Shown in pieces: positions 11,345 through 23,949 of a DNA stretch of 41,023 bases. Source of the DNA: Geosiphon pyriformis. Taxonomy: Eukaryota; Glomeromycota; Glomeromycetes; Archaeosporales; Geosiphonaceae. The first letter of the stretch is position 1. Each line of letters opens with the position of its first letter. The notes under the pieces are model-generated. The model was not told the origin of the DNA. It did not search any database and saw only the letters and a list, made by a program, of their open reading frames with translations. Where the stretch lies: assembly GCA_016748015.1 (NCBI GenBank), contig JAAOMT010000503.1:107199-148221 (forward strand), written 5' to 3'. The translations under genes and the position numbers were made by a program.

Positions 11345-11701
11345 ATGCTTAATTAATAAGAATTTAAGTAATTATAATAGAAAGTTAATTATTTTTTAAA
11401 ATTGGATAAAATTAGTCAATATATAAAAAAAAACAAATGTTAATTATTTATTAAATCTTATTTAGTAAAAACACATAAGCTCAAATTGCTGGCAGTTCTT
11501 TTTTTTATATAATCTCTTTGGTTTTTTTTAGTATAGATTTATCTTTAGATATTAAATTTTTTTTATTAGTGTTTTTAGAAATAAATAATAGGTTTATTAC
11601 TCTTAAGTGCAGTTTTATTAGTTTTGTAAAGTAAATTAAAAAACTGGTATTATAAAACTGTTTTTTTTTAAAAATTGTATTATAATTAATTTTTTATATA
11701 G
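11345..11701. other. unassigned AT-rich interval
   Basis: Between two family-B solo LTRs. No coding potential and no repeat structure recognised. Confidence 0.4.
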
Positions 11702-12469
11702 TATTACAAATGATTATTTAGGTGTTAAAGTAAATAATAAACTTGTAACTTGATACTTAATAACTGGTAATGTTGATAATTTTTGAAGGTTTTAAAGTCT
11801 AAAGGTTTTGGTTAAGTCTTTTATATAATGAACAAAGATTTAATTAATAGTTTCTTTTATGAATTTTTTTTTAGCATAATAACCAGTTTATTTTGACAGT
11901 CATGTCTTTTTGATAAACTATCTTTAAATTTTTACTTTTATTTCTAGGTTTTTTACCAGACTATTTTTGACATTAAATACTCAGTACTTAATTCTTTTAA
12001 TTAATCAATAAACAACAAAAAAACAAAACAAAAAAAAACAAAAAAAGAAAATAAGAAATTAATATTCTGTTAATAGTCATGATCAAAAGCTATTGGTCCA
12101 GTATAATTAAGTGTTAAATTTTATTAACATGAAGTGTTAATAATGAGTAAGTAATTAATATTCTTAATCAAGTAATGATAATATAGATTGGATTATAATT
12201 AGAGATTTTTATTAATATAGATGTGTTTTTATTTTAAGTCATAGAAAATTATTTTTTGAAGAAAGAGTATTAGAGTTCTAAATTTTATTGAATTCTAGAT
12301 ATTTTTCTGTTTCTAATACTCTCACTATATATACATAATTTGTATTATACAAAATTTTTAGGGAATTCTGCAATTTTCCAAAAAAATCCTAGAATTTCTT
12401 ATTTTACTATGCCTATTTCTGATTGGCTATTTTATTTATTATTATAATTTCTAATTTTTATGAGTAACA
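11702..12469 (-). repeat. family-B solo LTR (copy 3)
   Basis: The plus strand begins TATTACAAATGA and ends TATGAGTAACA. The flanking 4-mers are ATAG (11698-11701) and ATGG (12470-12473), a target-site duplication with one G/A transition. Internal landmarks match copy 2, with a shorter U3 repeat array (about 12350-12400). Confidence 0.8.
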
Positions 12470-13526
12470 ATGGTGTTAAATTAAATAATAATACAAAAAA
12501 TTATTTAATTTTGATATGTAAATAAGTATATTAGTCTTAATAAATGCTGTTTTTAATTTATGTTAAATTTTTATTTAATAAATTATTACTATTTTTTTAT
12601 TTTAAAACTTAAAAAATAACTTAATAAGTTTTTTTAATTCTTAATAAGTATTAGATAATTTTTTCTGATAAGTATTCTTTTTATTTGATTTAATATATTA
12701 TATAATATTTACATTGAAATCACTATTGATAACTATTACTATATTAATTTTTTAAAAAAAATTCCTGTTATATTTTTATATTTTTATTTGTGTTTTTTCT
12801 TAAGACTTTTATAAAAATACTTTTTTTATCTTATACTAATATCAAATGTCTGTATTTTTTTATTTGTAATAAAGCAGTACTTTATTTTTAATAAATTTAA
12901 AGAAAATTAAATAAAAAAATAAAATTTAACAAAATTAATATTTGAAAATATTATGATTAAAGATTATTTTTTAAGACATAAAGAGGTTGTTTTAAATTTT
13001 TAAGTTAATTATTGATTTTGGCCAAGATATTATAAGTAAATTCTATATAATTACATATAGTTAATATTTTTTTAACATGTTTTTAATTTTGTTAAGCTTG
13101 GGTTTTGTTTACACTCTATTATTATATTAAGTATTTTATTGTTTTTATTAATAAAAAATAATAATAAGAGTTTGAAATTTTTATTAAGGCCTAATTATAA
13201 AGGAAAAAAAAGTTTAATTCTATTAATTTTAGTATCAATAAGTATTATAATACAAAATTAGGAAGATATTTTTCAGCTTTTCTTGAAATTATAATTTATT
13301 TTTTCTTCTTTTATTTTATTTAATTGATTTTTGTCTGTCTGTTCTTTTTTTTAGTTAGAAAGCTATTATATATATACATATTTTAAGTTATATATAATTG
13401 TGTCTATTTTAAATAATTAGTAAGTAATTATTAAGTTATTAAATTTTCTATTTAACTGTAAGTGCTTTTTGGTTTATTTGTTTATAATTGTATTAAATTG
13501 AGTGTATTTATATATGTTTTGTATAC
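12470..13526. other. unassigned AT-rich interval
   Basis: About 1 kb with no open frame, motif or clear repeat. It is probably very old, heavily mutated element DNA, but I could not align it to anything else in the window. Confidence 0.4.
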
Positions 13527-14230
13527 TGTTATAGTTGAAACTCATAATTTTTATTAGTTATCACATGTATAAGCCACTGATGTCATATAATTAGCCACTC
13601 TATTTTTAGATAGTAATCATTGATCTGATCAATGACCTGACCATTGACCTGATCATTGACTTGATTATTGACCTGATCATTGACCTAGTCTTTAACCTGG
13701 TCGTTGACCACTTTCAATAGCTATATAAGTAATGAGTCTCTTAGCTGTAAAAAATCATCTCTTAGACAAGAATCAAATAAATAAAAATAACAACTTTCAT
13801 CTCAATCATTCTCTTATCACTAATTTCCCTTTCCCTACTTTTAAGTATCCGAACATCTTAGGATAAAAAATTACTTGTTGGCCTTTTCCTGTTTAAATAA
13901 TTGTAGTATTTGAAAACTATTTGTATAAACATGACTGAAGAGCACAAGTTGATACCTAATATTGAATTCTAAGAGCACCAACATGAAGGCATAGAATTAA
14001 TACCAGTGGTAATTAATTGTTGACAGTATGGACTATCTCTCTATCTTTAGATTCTCTTGTTACTTTTTGAAAAGAATAGTGACTGAGATATTTTATGAGA
14101 CTGATCTCGCACATTGAATCTATACTCATTCAATTTGCTCATTGAAGTTGAATTCCCTTTGATTATTTCCATCACCCTACAATCCTGTTTTCCTTTGCTA
14201 TCTATTAGCTTGTTACTCCAATCTGTAACA
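13527..14230 (+). repeat. family-C solo LTR with 4-bp target-site duplication ATAC
   Basis: It starts TGTTATAG and ends CTGTAACA, and is flanked by ATAC on both sides (13523-13526 and 14231-14234). Its U3 holds an array of about seven 12-bp units CATTGACCTGAT (13619-13709), followed by TATATAAG (13722-13729) and an AGACAAGAATCAAATA segment shared with family D. The last 20 nt fold as a hairpin, TGTTAC-8 nt-GTAACA. It is less AT-rich than its neighbours, so it is probably younger. Confidence 0.85.
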
Positions 14231-14274
14231 ATACTATTGTGTACATATTATATTTTCTAATTTTATTTATTGCT

Positions 14275-16320
14275 TTGTATAATTTATATTATCTTCTATA
14301 ATTTAAATTGTTGAAATTATAAATAAAATAGCCAATTTTATGCCAGTTATTTTGTATAGTTACTTTGCAGTAAAAGTCAACTTTTTTTCAAAAAATACTT
14401 GTTTGGAAGCTTACTAAAATATATAGTTACTTTACTATAATAGTTAACTTTTTTACAGAAATTTTATCTGTAAACTATTTTAATATATATAATAAGAAAA
14501 ATAAAAAAAAATAAAAAAAAATAAAAAAAATGAATTTCATTTAATAAATTTTTTTTCTGTTTAGGTCTGGAGTAATTGAAATTAATAACTAATTAATTTT
14601 AAAATGTTAATTAGGATTTAAAAAAGTTCAATTTGTAACTAATTAAAATAAATTATGTTAAAGTATTTGATACTGTTACTCATAGAATATAGAAATTAAA
14701 TATTAGTACATAAATTAGCCAATCAAAATAGATGTAGTAAAAATGGAATTTCAAGATTTCTTTTAGAGGAATTACAAGATTTCAAAATTACAGGATTTCT
14801 GTATAAAAAATTACAGGATTTCAGGAATTTCAAGATTTCTGGTTAGAGAATTAAAGAATTCAAGAAATCTTATACAATAAAATTTATGTATATATAGCAG
14901 TAGTATCAGAAGCTAGAAAATTAGTCAAAAAAACTTAGAGTTAATTAGACTTGCAGATCATAATTATTAAATACCCTTTCTTTAAAAAATAGAATATTAT
15001 AACTTAAAGTGAAATCACTCCCATATTAATAAAATTATTCATTATTCTTAAATCTATGTTATTGTTGTTTGTTTAAAAATCTAATTACTCTTCCATTTAT
15101 CAACACTTCATGTTGATAAAATCCAATACTTAACCACACTGGAACAATAGCTCTTGATTATGACTATTAACAAGATACTAATTTTTTATTTTATTTTCTT
15201 TATTTCTTTATTTTCTTTTTATTCTCTTTATTTTATTTTATTTTATTTTGTTGTTTACTAAATTGATTAAAAGAATTAAGCATTGAATTATTGACATCAT
15301 GAATAGTCTAGTAAAAGACCCAAAAATAAGGGTATAAGATTTATAAATTAATAGATAACTTATTAAAAAAACATAACTGCCAAAATAAACTAGCCACCAA
15401 GCTAAAAAAAAAAATTGGGAAATGCATCACCAAAAAATTGCATATCATTGAATTTTTGTCTATTATACAAAGAACTCCAACAAAAATCTTCAGATACAAA
15501 ACTTTCAGATATTACCAACATTATTTTATCAATTGAGCACCAAGTTATGGGTTTGTTATTTGATTTAAGACCCCAAATAATCACCTGTAACAATGTTTTA
15601 TTAATTTGTATTAAGAAACTTGTTTTAAAGAAGATAATTCTAAAATAAAATAAATTTTCTCAAAAAAAAGCTCTTCTTTTATCCAGTTTGTTGTAGTACT
15701 AGTTTATAAACTTGAACTTTTTTTTTGCTATAATTTTAACAAATTACAAGTTGTTTTTATAAACTATAAATTATTTTGGTGTACTATTAAGATATTTCAT
15801 AAATTTTGACAAATTTTAACAAATTTTTAAATGTTATAAAGTTCGAAATATTGCATAATCTGATTATTGTATTTGTTTACATTGATATATTATACAAATT
15901 AAACTATTAATTATATAAAAATATTGTAATAATTTAATTAAATAATAAGTAATAAATAAAATAATAATAATATATGTTAATTATTAATAGAAATTATAAA
16001 AATAATTTTATGTTTAATTATTGACTAAAATTTTATTAATAATATAATTTCTTTAAGACTGAGCTTTATCAAAATTCAAGTATTATCTGAAATATTTAAA
16101 GAATAATTTAGTATTATTAAAGTAATTTGGTTTGAAAATTGTTGAAATTTTAGTTCTGTAAACTTGTTAATATATTGAATTTTCATTGATTAGAGTATTA
16201 AATTTTGTAAGACATTTTTATAAATATCAAATAGATTATAAAATCTAAAAGCTGCTTTAAGTTTGTATTGCATATTTATTGATTTAGTTGTTGTCTTAAA
16301 TTTGTAATGTATTTGTTTTT
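14275..16320 (-). mobile_element. decayed minus-strand family-A element: 3' LTR plus 3' untranslated region
   Basis: 14275-14673 and 15593-16044 align with the minus-strand family-A LTR at 37800-38689. The LTR end at 16036-16044 (TTAATAATA) differs from CTGGTAACA only by transitions. 16045-16320 aligns with the 3' internal region at 38690-38965, including the former polypurine tract. A family-B LTR (14674-15592) splits it. The outer end of the LTR, left of 14275, is not recognisable. Confidence 0.75.
14674..15592 (+). repeat. family-B solo LTR (copy 4), inserted in the decayed family-A LTR
   Basis: It starts TGTTACTCATAG and ends CACCTGTAACA. Flanking 4-mers are ATAC (14670-14673) and ATGT (15593-15596), differing only by two transitions, compatible with an original ATGC. 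The U3 carries AATTACAGGATTTC-type tandem units (14750-14860) just before TATATATAG (about 14890). Removing it rejoins the two halves of the family-A LTR. Confidence 0.8.
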
Positions 16321-16540
16321 ATATAATTTTTTTAATGTTGTTGTTTTACCAAAAAAAAATTAAAAAAATCAAAAAAAAAATTAAAAAAAATTAGTATTAT
16401 CAATTGTTATAATTAAGAACAATTAATTCAAGTTATTAAGGTTCTGAAGCTATTTTATGCTAATAATATCTGGTTTAAAACAAGAATAAAAGAAATAATT
16501 AATTTGATTTCAATAACACAAATTCTGAGATTATTATTTT
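16321..16540 (-). repeat. fragment resembling the middle of a family-D LTR
   Basis: Blocks such as TTAGTATTATCAATTGTTAT match the reverse complement of the family-D LTR near 29320-29500. Both ends are unclear because the fragment runs into the A-rich tail of the LINE. Confidence 0.5.
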
Positions 16541-17421
16541 TTTTTTATTAAGTTTTATGAATGCAGCCCAATCGCTACTTAAGTACATAAAATTAAACAG
16601 GATTTTAAATTATGTATGGCTTATGCCTTTTCTACATGTGACTGGACACTCGACCCAGTCAAGGCAGCACTACACACCTACAGAATCCACTACAGAGACA
16701 TGACTTAAGAAACCAAAGTCCAAATTGGACAAATAAGGATGCAGACCAAAACACACATGAATGTCCAATCTAACACTAAAACTGCAGATAATTTCAGCAG
16801 GCTTAACAGATAACAAACTGACTACCAAAGAGACAGCAGAGCCATTGCTTGGCAGCAAACTATATTTCTCATAAAAAAATCTTAATTTAGCAGCAGACAG
16901 CCAAATGCTGGATCTGTAATACCCAACAATATTGTGAACCAATCCGATGATCACATCACCACCAGACTGAAAGCCAAAATGGCGGGCAGCATCCGCCACC
17001 CAGCTTTTTAAAACAAACTCTTTGGCCAATATTATGTATAAGCCACCAGCAGATCCAGTCTCATGAAGAGACTTAATAATTACATTCTCTAGGACCAAAC
17101 AACCAACCATCCCACACCATTTTACTCGAATGGTCAACAATAAAGCCTCACTGATACTATCATCCTGCACACACAAAAAAGAGTGATCTGAATCTTCAAC
17201 TAAATCACATTTGATGCACAATACACTGGGATATTTGGGATCATACAACCTCTTTTTCATAACAACTGGCAAGTGATAGTGAAGTGACTTCATAAGATAT
17301 GAATGCAGCGAAGCTGAAAATAAACTGGTGTAACCTGACTGGATCTTACCATCTGGATGCCAAACACTAAAAAATCTACTTATATCAACTATACAGGTGA
17401 CATTCTTGTTTACAACATCGG
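16541..17421 (-). pseudogene. LINE (non-LTR retrotransposon), C-terminal part and 3' end
   Basis: The minus-strand frame 17293-16670 continues upstream in frame to the junction at 17421. It contains C-x2-C-x6-DH-x3-C (CIKCDLVEDSDHSFLC), a zinc-binding motif found after RNase H in many LINEs. A short 3' UTR and an A-rich tail follow (AATAAAAAAAAAA on the minus strand at about 16531-16550). This is the downstream part of the LINE at 27627-28912, separated from it by the family-B element. The segment itself has few lesions. Confidence 0.75.
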
Positions 17422-18289
17422 TGTTACAGATGAACTTTGTTGGTTGTTAAAATAAATAACAAACCTGTAACTTGGTGCTCAAAACTGTTGTCAATGATGG
17501 CAATCTGAAGGTGTGTTTATCTGAAGGTTTTGGTTGAGTCTTTTGTATAATAGACAGAGATTCAGTAGTAATAGTTTTTTCCATAACTTTTCGAAACTGC
17601 AGTTTCATCAATTTCTTTCTCAGTGTGATGGCCAGTGTTTCTTCTGGTAAGCTAACCTCAATCAAGTGTTCTACTCTTATTTCTGGATTTTTTACCAGTG
17701 TTATATCCTGACGTCCGTACTCTGCATGTTAATCCTCAATAAAGTTAGTAATAACAAAAATTAAGACAAGAAAATAACAGAAATAACATAAAGAAATAAG
17801 TTAAGGCAATGAACAAGTTAGTATCTTGTCAATAGCCATGATCAAGAGCTATTGGTCTAGTGTGGTTACATATTAATAACTATCAACATAAAGTGTTGAT
17901 AGTGGAGAGTGGAATTGGATGGTAAATGATTTTTTTTATTTATTATTTGTGAATAAAAGATTTCTAACTAATGAATTCTCTCTTTCTACTTTTAACACTA
18001 CTGCTATATATACATAATTGATGTTTTATGAGATTGCTCATATTTCCGAGCAATGTGCTATGATTTTTTGAGCAATGCTTACATTGCTGAGTGATGTGTT
18101 CTAATTTTCTAATATCACTCCATATTGCTAAGCAATATGCTGTGTTTTCTGATATTGCTTTATATTGCTGAGCAATGTGCCATGATTTCTGATATTGCTC
18201 CACATTGCTGAGCAATGTGTTCACATGCTAAATACTATTCTCTCATTGGTCTGTTATTTTCTATATCTGTTTTTTTTTTATGAGTAACA
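17422..18289 (-). repeat. family-B 3' LTR (868 bp)
   Basis: On the minus strand it starts TGTTACTCAT and ends CATCTGTAACA. The U3 (18016-18230) carries five to six copies of a near-palindrome TTGCTGAGCAA spaced about 35-40 bp apart. TATATATAG (18004-18012) follows. The U5 arm GAGCACCAAGTTACAG is at 17465-17480. Confidence 0.9.
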
Positions 18290-18307
18290 TTATCTCCTCC
18301 TTTTAAT
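18290..18307 (-). other. polypurine tract of the family-B element
   Basis: Minus strand AAAAGGAGGAGATAA directly abuts the 3' LTR start TGTTAC. This is the expected plus-strand primer site, and it fixes the LTR boundary and element orientation. Confidence 0.8.
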
Positions 18308-18889
18308 ATTGAGCTCCATCAAAATCTTTGTTTTGAATTAATTCTAATACTTCTTTTTCAAGTATTGTTTGTTCGACTTTGATTTTCACTTTTTTTACTT
18401 GTGTATTGTTTATTCTTCTCTATTGGTTAATGGTTATGGTTTCCATGTCAGAGTATAACAATATTTCTGGATAGTTCTAAAATATGTTGTGTAGTCGGTA
18501 TATTGTTTTAACATGTAGTGTTAAATTAGTTTTCTTTCCAATAAATTCTTCAATTTGTTGTATCATGTCTTAGTTAAATATTCTCTTGGATTTGTCAATA
18601 TACAACTCCTGAATATTCAACTTTCGATCTAACTGGTAGTAGCAATATGATATTGGAAGTCATTCTGTCTATTGCTTTCAATTTTTTTTTGTAAGCTCTT
18701 TTGTTGGTGCCATAATAGATATTTTCCCAAAAGTATTCTTCACTTTTTCTATTAAGTTATTTGTTCAGTTTTTATTATTCTTTGGTGGCTGCTAATATGA
18801 TGTATTTTTTGTCTTTCTTTTTGTGTTTTAATAGCAAATTGTTTGGTTGTTGATGACAATTTCTATGTCTAACTGTTGTTAACTTAGTG

Positions 18890-20300
18890 CCTGGAACAGT
18901 TGTTGAGCTATAGTGTAAATGTGATCTGGTATTTCTATTTTTCTTGGTTGCTTTTGTCGTGTGTACTGTGTCTTTATATCCTCTTTTGGTTGTTCAATTC
19001 AATGTGTTTGGTTCAATAACTATGATTGGTTTCAGATCTCATAGAATCTTATCTGGTTGAACTATTATCCTTTGTACTCCCAACTGTAGAATGGTATTGG
19101 TGAATGATGATGCTATCTGGTAATATGGTTTTACTCGATTACCATGTGCTGCTTTGGCTAAAATTTTGTTGTCTTATCTTAATTTATAAGCTCTATTTCC
19201 TAGAATTTCTTCTATGTGAAATGGTTTGTCTCATTTGGAGTTGAATTTTTCACTTCATTGTTTTTCCACTTTGGTATAATGTAATAGTACTTTGTCTCCA
19301 ATCTTGAATTCCATTGGTTTATCTGGTAGTTGATTATTGTGTTGTTCTTTTTGCTTTTCTTGTGCTTTTTGGATATTATTAGCTGCTTTTTATTGTCTGT
19401 TTTCTAGTGTTTCTATTAAGTTATATGTTTTTTTCAACAATGTTTCTTGGAAATTATCTTCTGTTATTGGTTTAGCTAGATATGTATTGATCTTTATTTT
19501 AACTGGTAATGTTGCTGTTTTACCGTATACCAATTTAAATGGTGTTGCTTGTGTGGTATCTTGCTTCATTGTCCAATAAGCAAATAATACTGATGGTATA
19601 AACAAATTCTATTTGTCCTGATTTTCTTGGCTGATTTTGGCAATTGCTTCATACAGTGTTCTATTAAATCTTTTAATTAAGTTATTTATTTGTGGATGGT
19701 ATGGTGATGATAATGGTCTTTTTATTCTAAATCTCTGGCTTAATTCTGCTAATGTTCTGTTCACAAAGTGAGTTCTCTAATCTGATAATAGTTCTTTTGA
19801 ACATCCATATTGACAAATTAAATCTTAATGAATGAATTCGGCAATGGATTCTGCATCTGCTCTTTGAATGGCTTTTGCTTCTGGCCATTTTGTAAGATAG
19901 TCCATGACTACTGCAATATATCTGTTGCCTCTGCTGGTGATTGTTAATGGTCCGACTAAGTCAATTCCAATATGGTTGAATGGTTGTCCCACTTTGATTG
20001 GTCTTAATGGTTCACTGGGTTTTGTTTCACCTCTTCTCTGACAAGCATCACAATTCTGAACATATTGAATAATATTCGAATACATTGATGGCCAATAGTA
20101 TTTTTTCTGATTCTTTTCATGATTGCTTCTTTGTGAAAATGTTCTGCTGTTAGATCTGAATGCATGTTGAATAATATTGTCTCTTTCTCTGGTTCTGTGA
20201 TAACTCTTATTAGTTGATCTAGATTTCTTTTGTTTTTTTAGTAAAGTATATTTTTATAATTGATAAAATGTTTTGATTGTTGTTTGATATTATTTCATTC
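18890..20300 (-). pseudogene. family-B integrase
   Basis: The HHCC zinc domain is present but split by a frameshift near 20105: H and H in NMHSDLTAEHF, then CDACQRR. The core shows GIDLVGP and LLSD, but the third acidic residue is Lys (LIKRFNRTL where Glu is expected). The C-terminal region has a KPFHIEEI block matching the GPF-type motif. In-frame stops occur after LLSD and elsewhere. Inactive. Confidence 0.8.
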
Positions 20301-20429
20301 CTTTTGAGATAATTTCTTCTTGAACTGTTGAGTATTTATATAATGTTGTAGTTGTTGATATTTTTGTATGTTCATCTTTTGTTATATTTTCGTTGGGTTT
20401 GTTCTGGTTTTGTTATATTTTTATGTTGA

Positions 20430-20900
20430 GATGTTTTTAGATTTGTCTCATTCATGACAAACTGTTGGCATTTCCATTGTCTTTTCTCTTTTTATAATGT
20501 ATAGTGTAAGTATATGATAATAGTGCCATTTTCTATCTTAATTGTCTTCTATCTCCAAATTTCTGTTTATGAAATGCTGTTAATCTTTTATGGTCTGTGT
20601 ATACATCAAACTTCTGGCTCAAGTATTCACTCCATTTCATGACTGCCCAATAAATTACTAAATGTTTTAATTCTGGTGTTCCATAATTTCTTTCAGCTGG
20701 AGTTAAACCTCGGCTGGCATATGTGACTGGATGTTCTCTTCCATTTGGTCCTCTCTGTGATAGTACTGCTTCCAATGCTTGGCCTGATGTATTAGTAATA
20801 ATAATGAATGGTTTATTGTAATCTGAATAGATCAGTATTGAAGCTTGTATAAGCTTTCTTCTTAGAATATTAAAAGCTTCTTGTTGTGTTTTTGTTTATT
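20430..20900 (-). pseudogene. family-B RNase H
   Basis: It follows RT without a gap. Motifs seen are IIITNTS (first Asp changed to Asn), the acidic PELKHLVIYWAV helix and FDVYTDHKRL. A TAA stop separates it from RT where other members have a Trp codon. Inactive. Confidence 0.75.
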
Positions 20901-22146
20901 CATATTTCACATTTTTGGTTTGGAAATAATTGAATGATTGGGCTATCTTGGAAAAATTTTTAATAAAGCATTGATAATAGCCTGCGAATCTCAAAAATGA
21001 CTTTAACTCTGTCACATTGGTTGGTACTGGAAAGTTCTTAACTATCTCTATCTTTTCTGGATCCGTTTTGATGCCGTCTTTGCTTACTATGTGCCCTAAA
21101 AAGTTTAATTTTGTCTTGCCAAAGAAGCACTTATTGGTATTTAACTTTAGTCCTGTTTGTTGTAGCCTTTCAAACACTTGTTGTAGATAATGCAAATAAT
21201 CATCAAATGTTTTGGAGAACACATTGGTGTCATCTAAATAAACAACTACTGATTTCCACAATAAGCCAGTATATACTATTTTCATTAGTCACTGGAATGT
21301 AGCTGGAGCATTTGTTAAGCTGAATGGTATCACTTTGAATTCAAAATTTCTCTCCTGTATTGTGAATGTGGTTTTTTCTTTGTCCACTGGATCCATGGCT
21401 ACTTGCCAGTAACCACTATCTAAATCCAATGTTGAGAACCATTTGTTTCCCCCAAAAGCATCAAATAATTTTTGAATCTGTGGAGTTGGATAGCTGTTTC
21501 CACGCATGACTCCATTAAGCTTTCTGTAGTCTATGCAAAAGTGGATTTTCCCATTCTTTTTCCAAATGAGTACTACTGGTAATGACCATGGGCTCATTAA
21601 TGGCTGAATTAACCCATTGTTGAGCATTCAGTTGATTTCTTGACAAATGATCTCATGGCTGGTGGGTGGTACTTTGTATGCTTGTTGTTTTATTGACATA
21701 ATATTTTCAGTTTTGATTTGGTGCTAGATGATATCAATTCTACCGAATTCATTCTCACTGGTGAAGATATTATTGAACTTGTTGAGCAACATCTTCAGCT
21801 GCATGTATTGGAGTGGGTCTAGATTCCCCATGTTCATTTGTTCCAATTGTTCTGGTTGAAGCAAATAACATTTATTTCGTCTATATATCATTTGTAATGT
21901 GATGTCAACATATCCACAAAGCTGTGAAAAGTCTGGAACAGGGTTTGGTGGTTGGTCTTCTATTTTAGTAGTTAAATGTCCTATGATGGTTCCTTCTGGT
22001 ATCTCTATAACTTTTCTGGTGTTGTTGTAAATGGGAATTTTGATGTGGCTATAGTTCCTGGCTGGTATGTAGAGATTGATGAGTCCAATTTCTCCTGATT
22101 CACAACATGCTGCTTTTGCTTCAAAAATCTGGTTCTGATCCTTCAC
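20896..22146 (-). pseudogene. family-B reverse transcriptase and its N-terminal linker
   Basis: 22146-21724 encodes a linker that follows the dUTPase and ends with the conserved lead-in to RT (LQYMQLKMLLNKF). The RT has GLIQP, FCIDYRKLN, FSTLDLDSGYWQV and the intact active site YLDDTN, with LGHIVS in the thumb. A TGA stop (CGA to TGA) interrupts the frame after APATFQ (about 21286), and another stop ends RT. This is the only RT in the window with both active-site aspartates retained. Confidence 0.85.
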
Positions 22147-22152
22147 TTTCTT

Positions 22153-22974
22153 TTATATGACTATCATATATTGGTCATATAGTGGAATAGAAATTGGTTG
22201 ACCAGTAAAGATAATTTCTCCCTTGTCAATAATCTCTTCTTCCACTATATTAACTGGTATATCTACTCTACCCATTGATCCAAATCTCTGTATCTTTCTA
22301 GTTGTGATCTCTAATTCTTGCCTGTTTCCCACTAACACTAACTGAGCTATTTTAACCAAAGGCAGGAATATTGCCTGCACTATCTTTTTATTTGGGTCTA
22401 TTACATAGGCTTTTTCTGAATCGTTTTGTAACATAGCAATAATATTTTCCACATATCCTGCATCAATTATTCCTCTTCTGATGTTGATTCCTTTTTTTGC
22501 TAGACTACTTCTAGATGCTAGTTGAACCATTGTGGTTGCTGAAATTTCCAGTGCTATTTTCAGATCAATACAAGTGTGCAAATGTGGTTCCAATTTAATG
22601 GCATCTTTTCCAGGATATCTCAGATCAAACCTTGCATCAGTATTATGTGCACGCTCTGACATGATACCTTCATTATTGTCACTGAACCACTTTAGTTTTT
22701 GCTCCTTGGTGAGATTAGGGAGTGCTATAAATGTTTTGGAGTTTGGATCTGAGTTCAAATTACTATTATCTTTATTGCCATATTGAATAGAGCTGGAACT
22801 GGTGTTTTTGTCATCATCATTGTCAGAGTTTGAATTGGAATTGAAAATTGATTCCAATTCTAATGTGCAGCTGCTGATTGGTTCTTTTTCTTCTGGGATT
22901 GTGTAGATTATGCAGATCAGTGGGTTGTAAATAAGATCACACTCATTACAATATTGAAAATCACATGGGATCAA
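22153..22974 (-). pseudogene. family-B dUTPase domain
   Basis: Motif 1 is NTDARFDLRYP, motif 2 ASRSSLAKKGI, motif 3 GIIDAGYVENI (the usual Gly-Glu/Asp after Tyr lost), motif 4 KKIVQAIFLP and motif 5 RFGSMGR. All five trimeric dUTPase motifs are traceable, but motifs 3 and 5 are altered. The enzyme family hydrolyses dUTP to dUMP and keeps uracil out of new cDNA. The 273-codon frame begins inside a preceding C-x2-C motif (IPCDFQYCNEC). Confidence 0.8.
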
Positions 22975-23560
22975 ACAGTGGTTACATAGTCGAGTGTTTA
23001 GCTGTGCTAGCTGCTGCTTCTACTTTTCTCTTGTGAATGCCAAGTTTTGGTAATGCTCATGGAAGTCTTCTGAGTTGGTTTCTATGTCGAGAAAGGTGTC
23101 TGGATTTGGAACAAGGATGATGTCAACCTGTTCAGACAGATTGTTTTTAATTTCTAGAATTTTACTGGACATGGTTCCTTGAACTTTGGCATTTGCCATT
23201 CACCAGATCTCATCCTCATTATGTGAGTAGCCATCCAATCAGTTAATTGCTCTATGCCAAGCTGCTGTTATGGGCATGTCATGACTCACTCAGTCACTGA
23301 TGAGAATCATATACTGGCATAAAGCATCACATGTTCTTCCTCAACCAGGAATGTCATTCCACATTCCTTCATCGAGTAGCTGTTCACCACAAGTGAAACA
23401 TAGTTTGTTGTCTCACTTGCCTTGGCACTTTGGATATTTATAGCATTTATGATAGCACAGTTTGCAGTAATAATGTGTTTGCATCCAGTGGTTTTTATCT
23501 AGCACAATTCATTCTCCCATAGACAAGAGTTTCTTTCCACAGTCTTTGCATTTAAGTAGA
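22975..23560 (-). pseudogene. family-B Cys-rich region between protease and dUTPase
   Basis: With several stops, the minus-strand translation shows CKDCGKKLLSMG, then YYCKLCYHKCYKYPKC, then CFTCGEQL, then a helical stretch and a final C-x2-C cluster. The same series occurs in the family-A element (34710-35310). No named domain recognised; it looks like paired zinc ribbons. See findings. Confidence 0.65.
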
Positions 23561-23949
23561 ATAAATAGTGGCTGTGGTAGCAGCTGGCAAATGGAGTATG
23601 AACTTGTCCATCCTTTGATTGTGTCTTCTATTGGTTTGATTTCTCCAGGTACATTTTCTTCTTTTTCCTTTCCTTTTCCTTTTTCCTCCCAGCTTATTGT
23701 TAGTAGCAACTCGCTTTGGTTGTCGTCAGTCCAAGCGTCAATGGTGGTTCCCCAGATATGTTCTTCTCTTTGTTTTCTTTTTTTATTATCATTGTTGTCC
23801 CAGGAAAGTATTGGCAGTAGTTTGTTGTAGTCGTCATCAGCCCATAAGACTTGATAGGCTTCCCAGGTAGTTTTTTTTCTTCTTCCTCAAACTTAATAAG
23901 TAGTGCTGGTGTGTTGATGGTCTTAAAATGGCCACATGTGGCTGGTACG

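Noticed and set aside
17990-18235. CRISPR-like regularly spaced palindromes
   Set aside because: The context is eukaryotic and the repeats lie within an LTR that occurs twice with the same array. Spacers are not unique and there are no cas genes.
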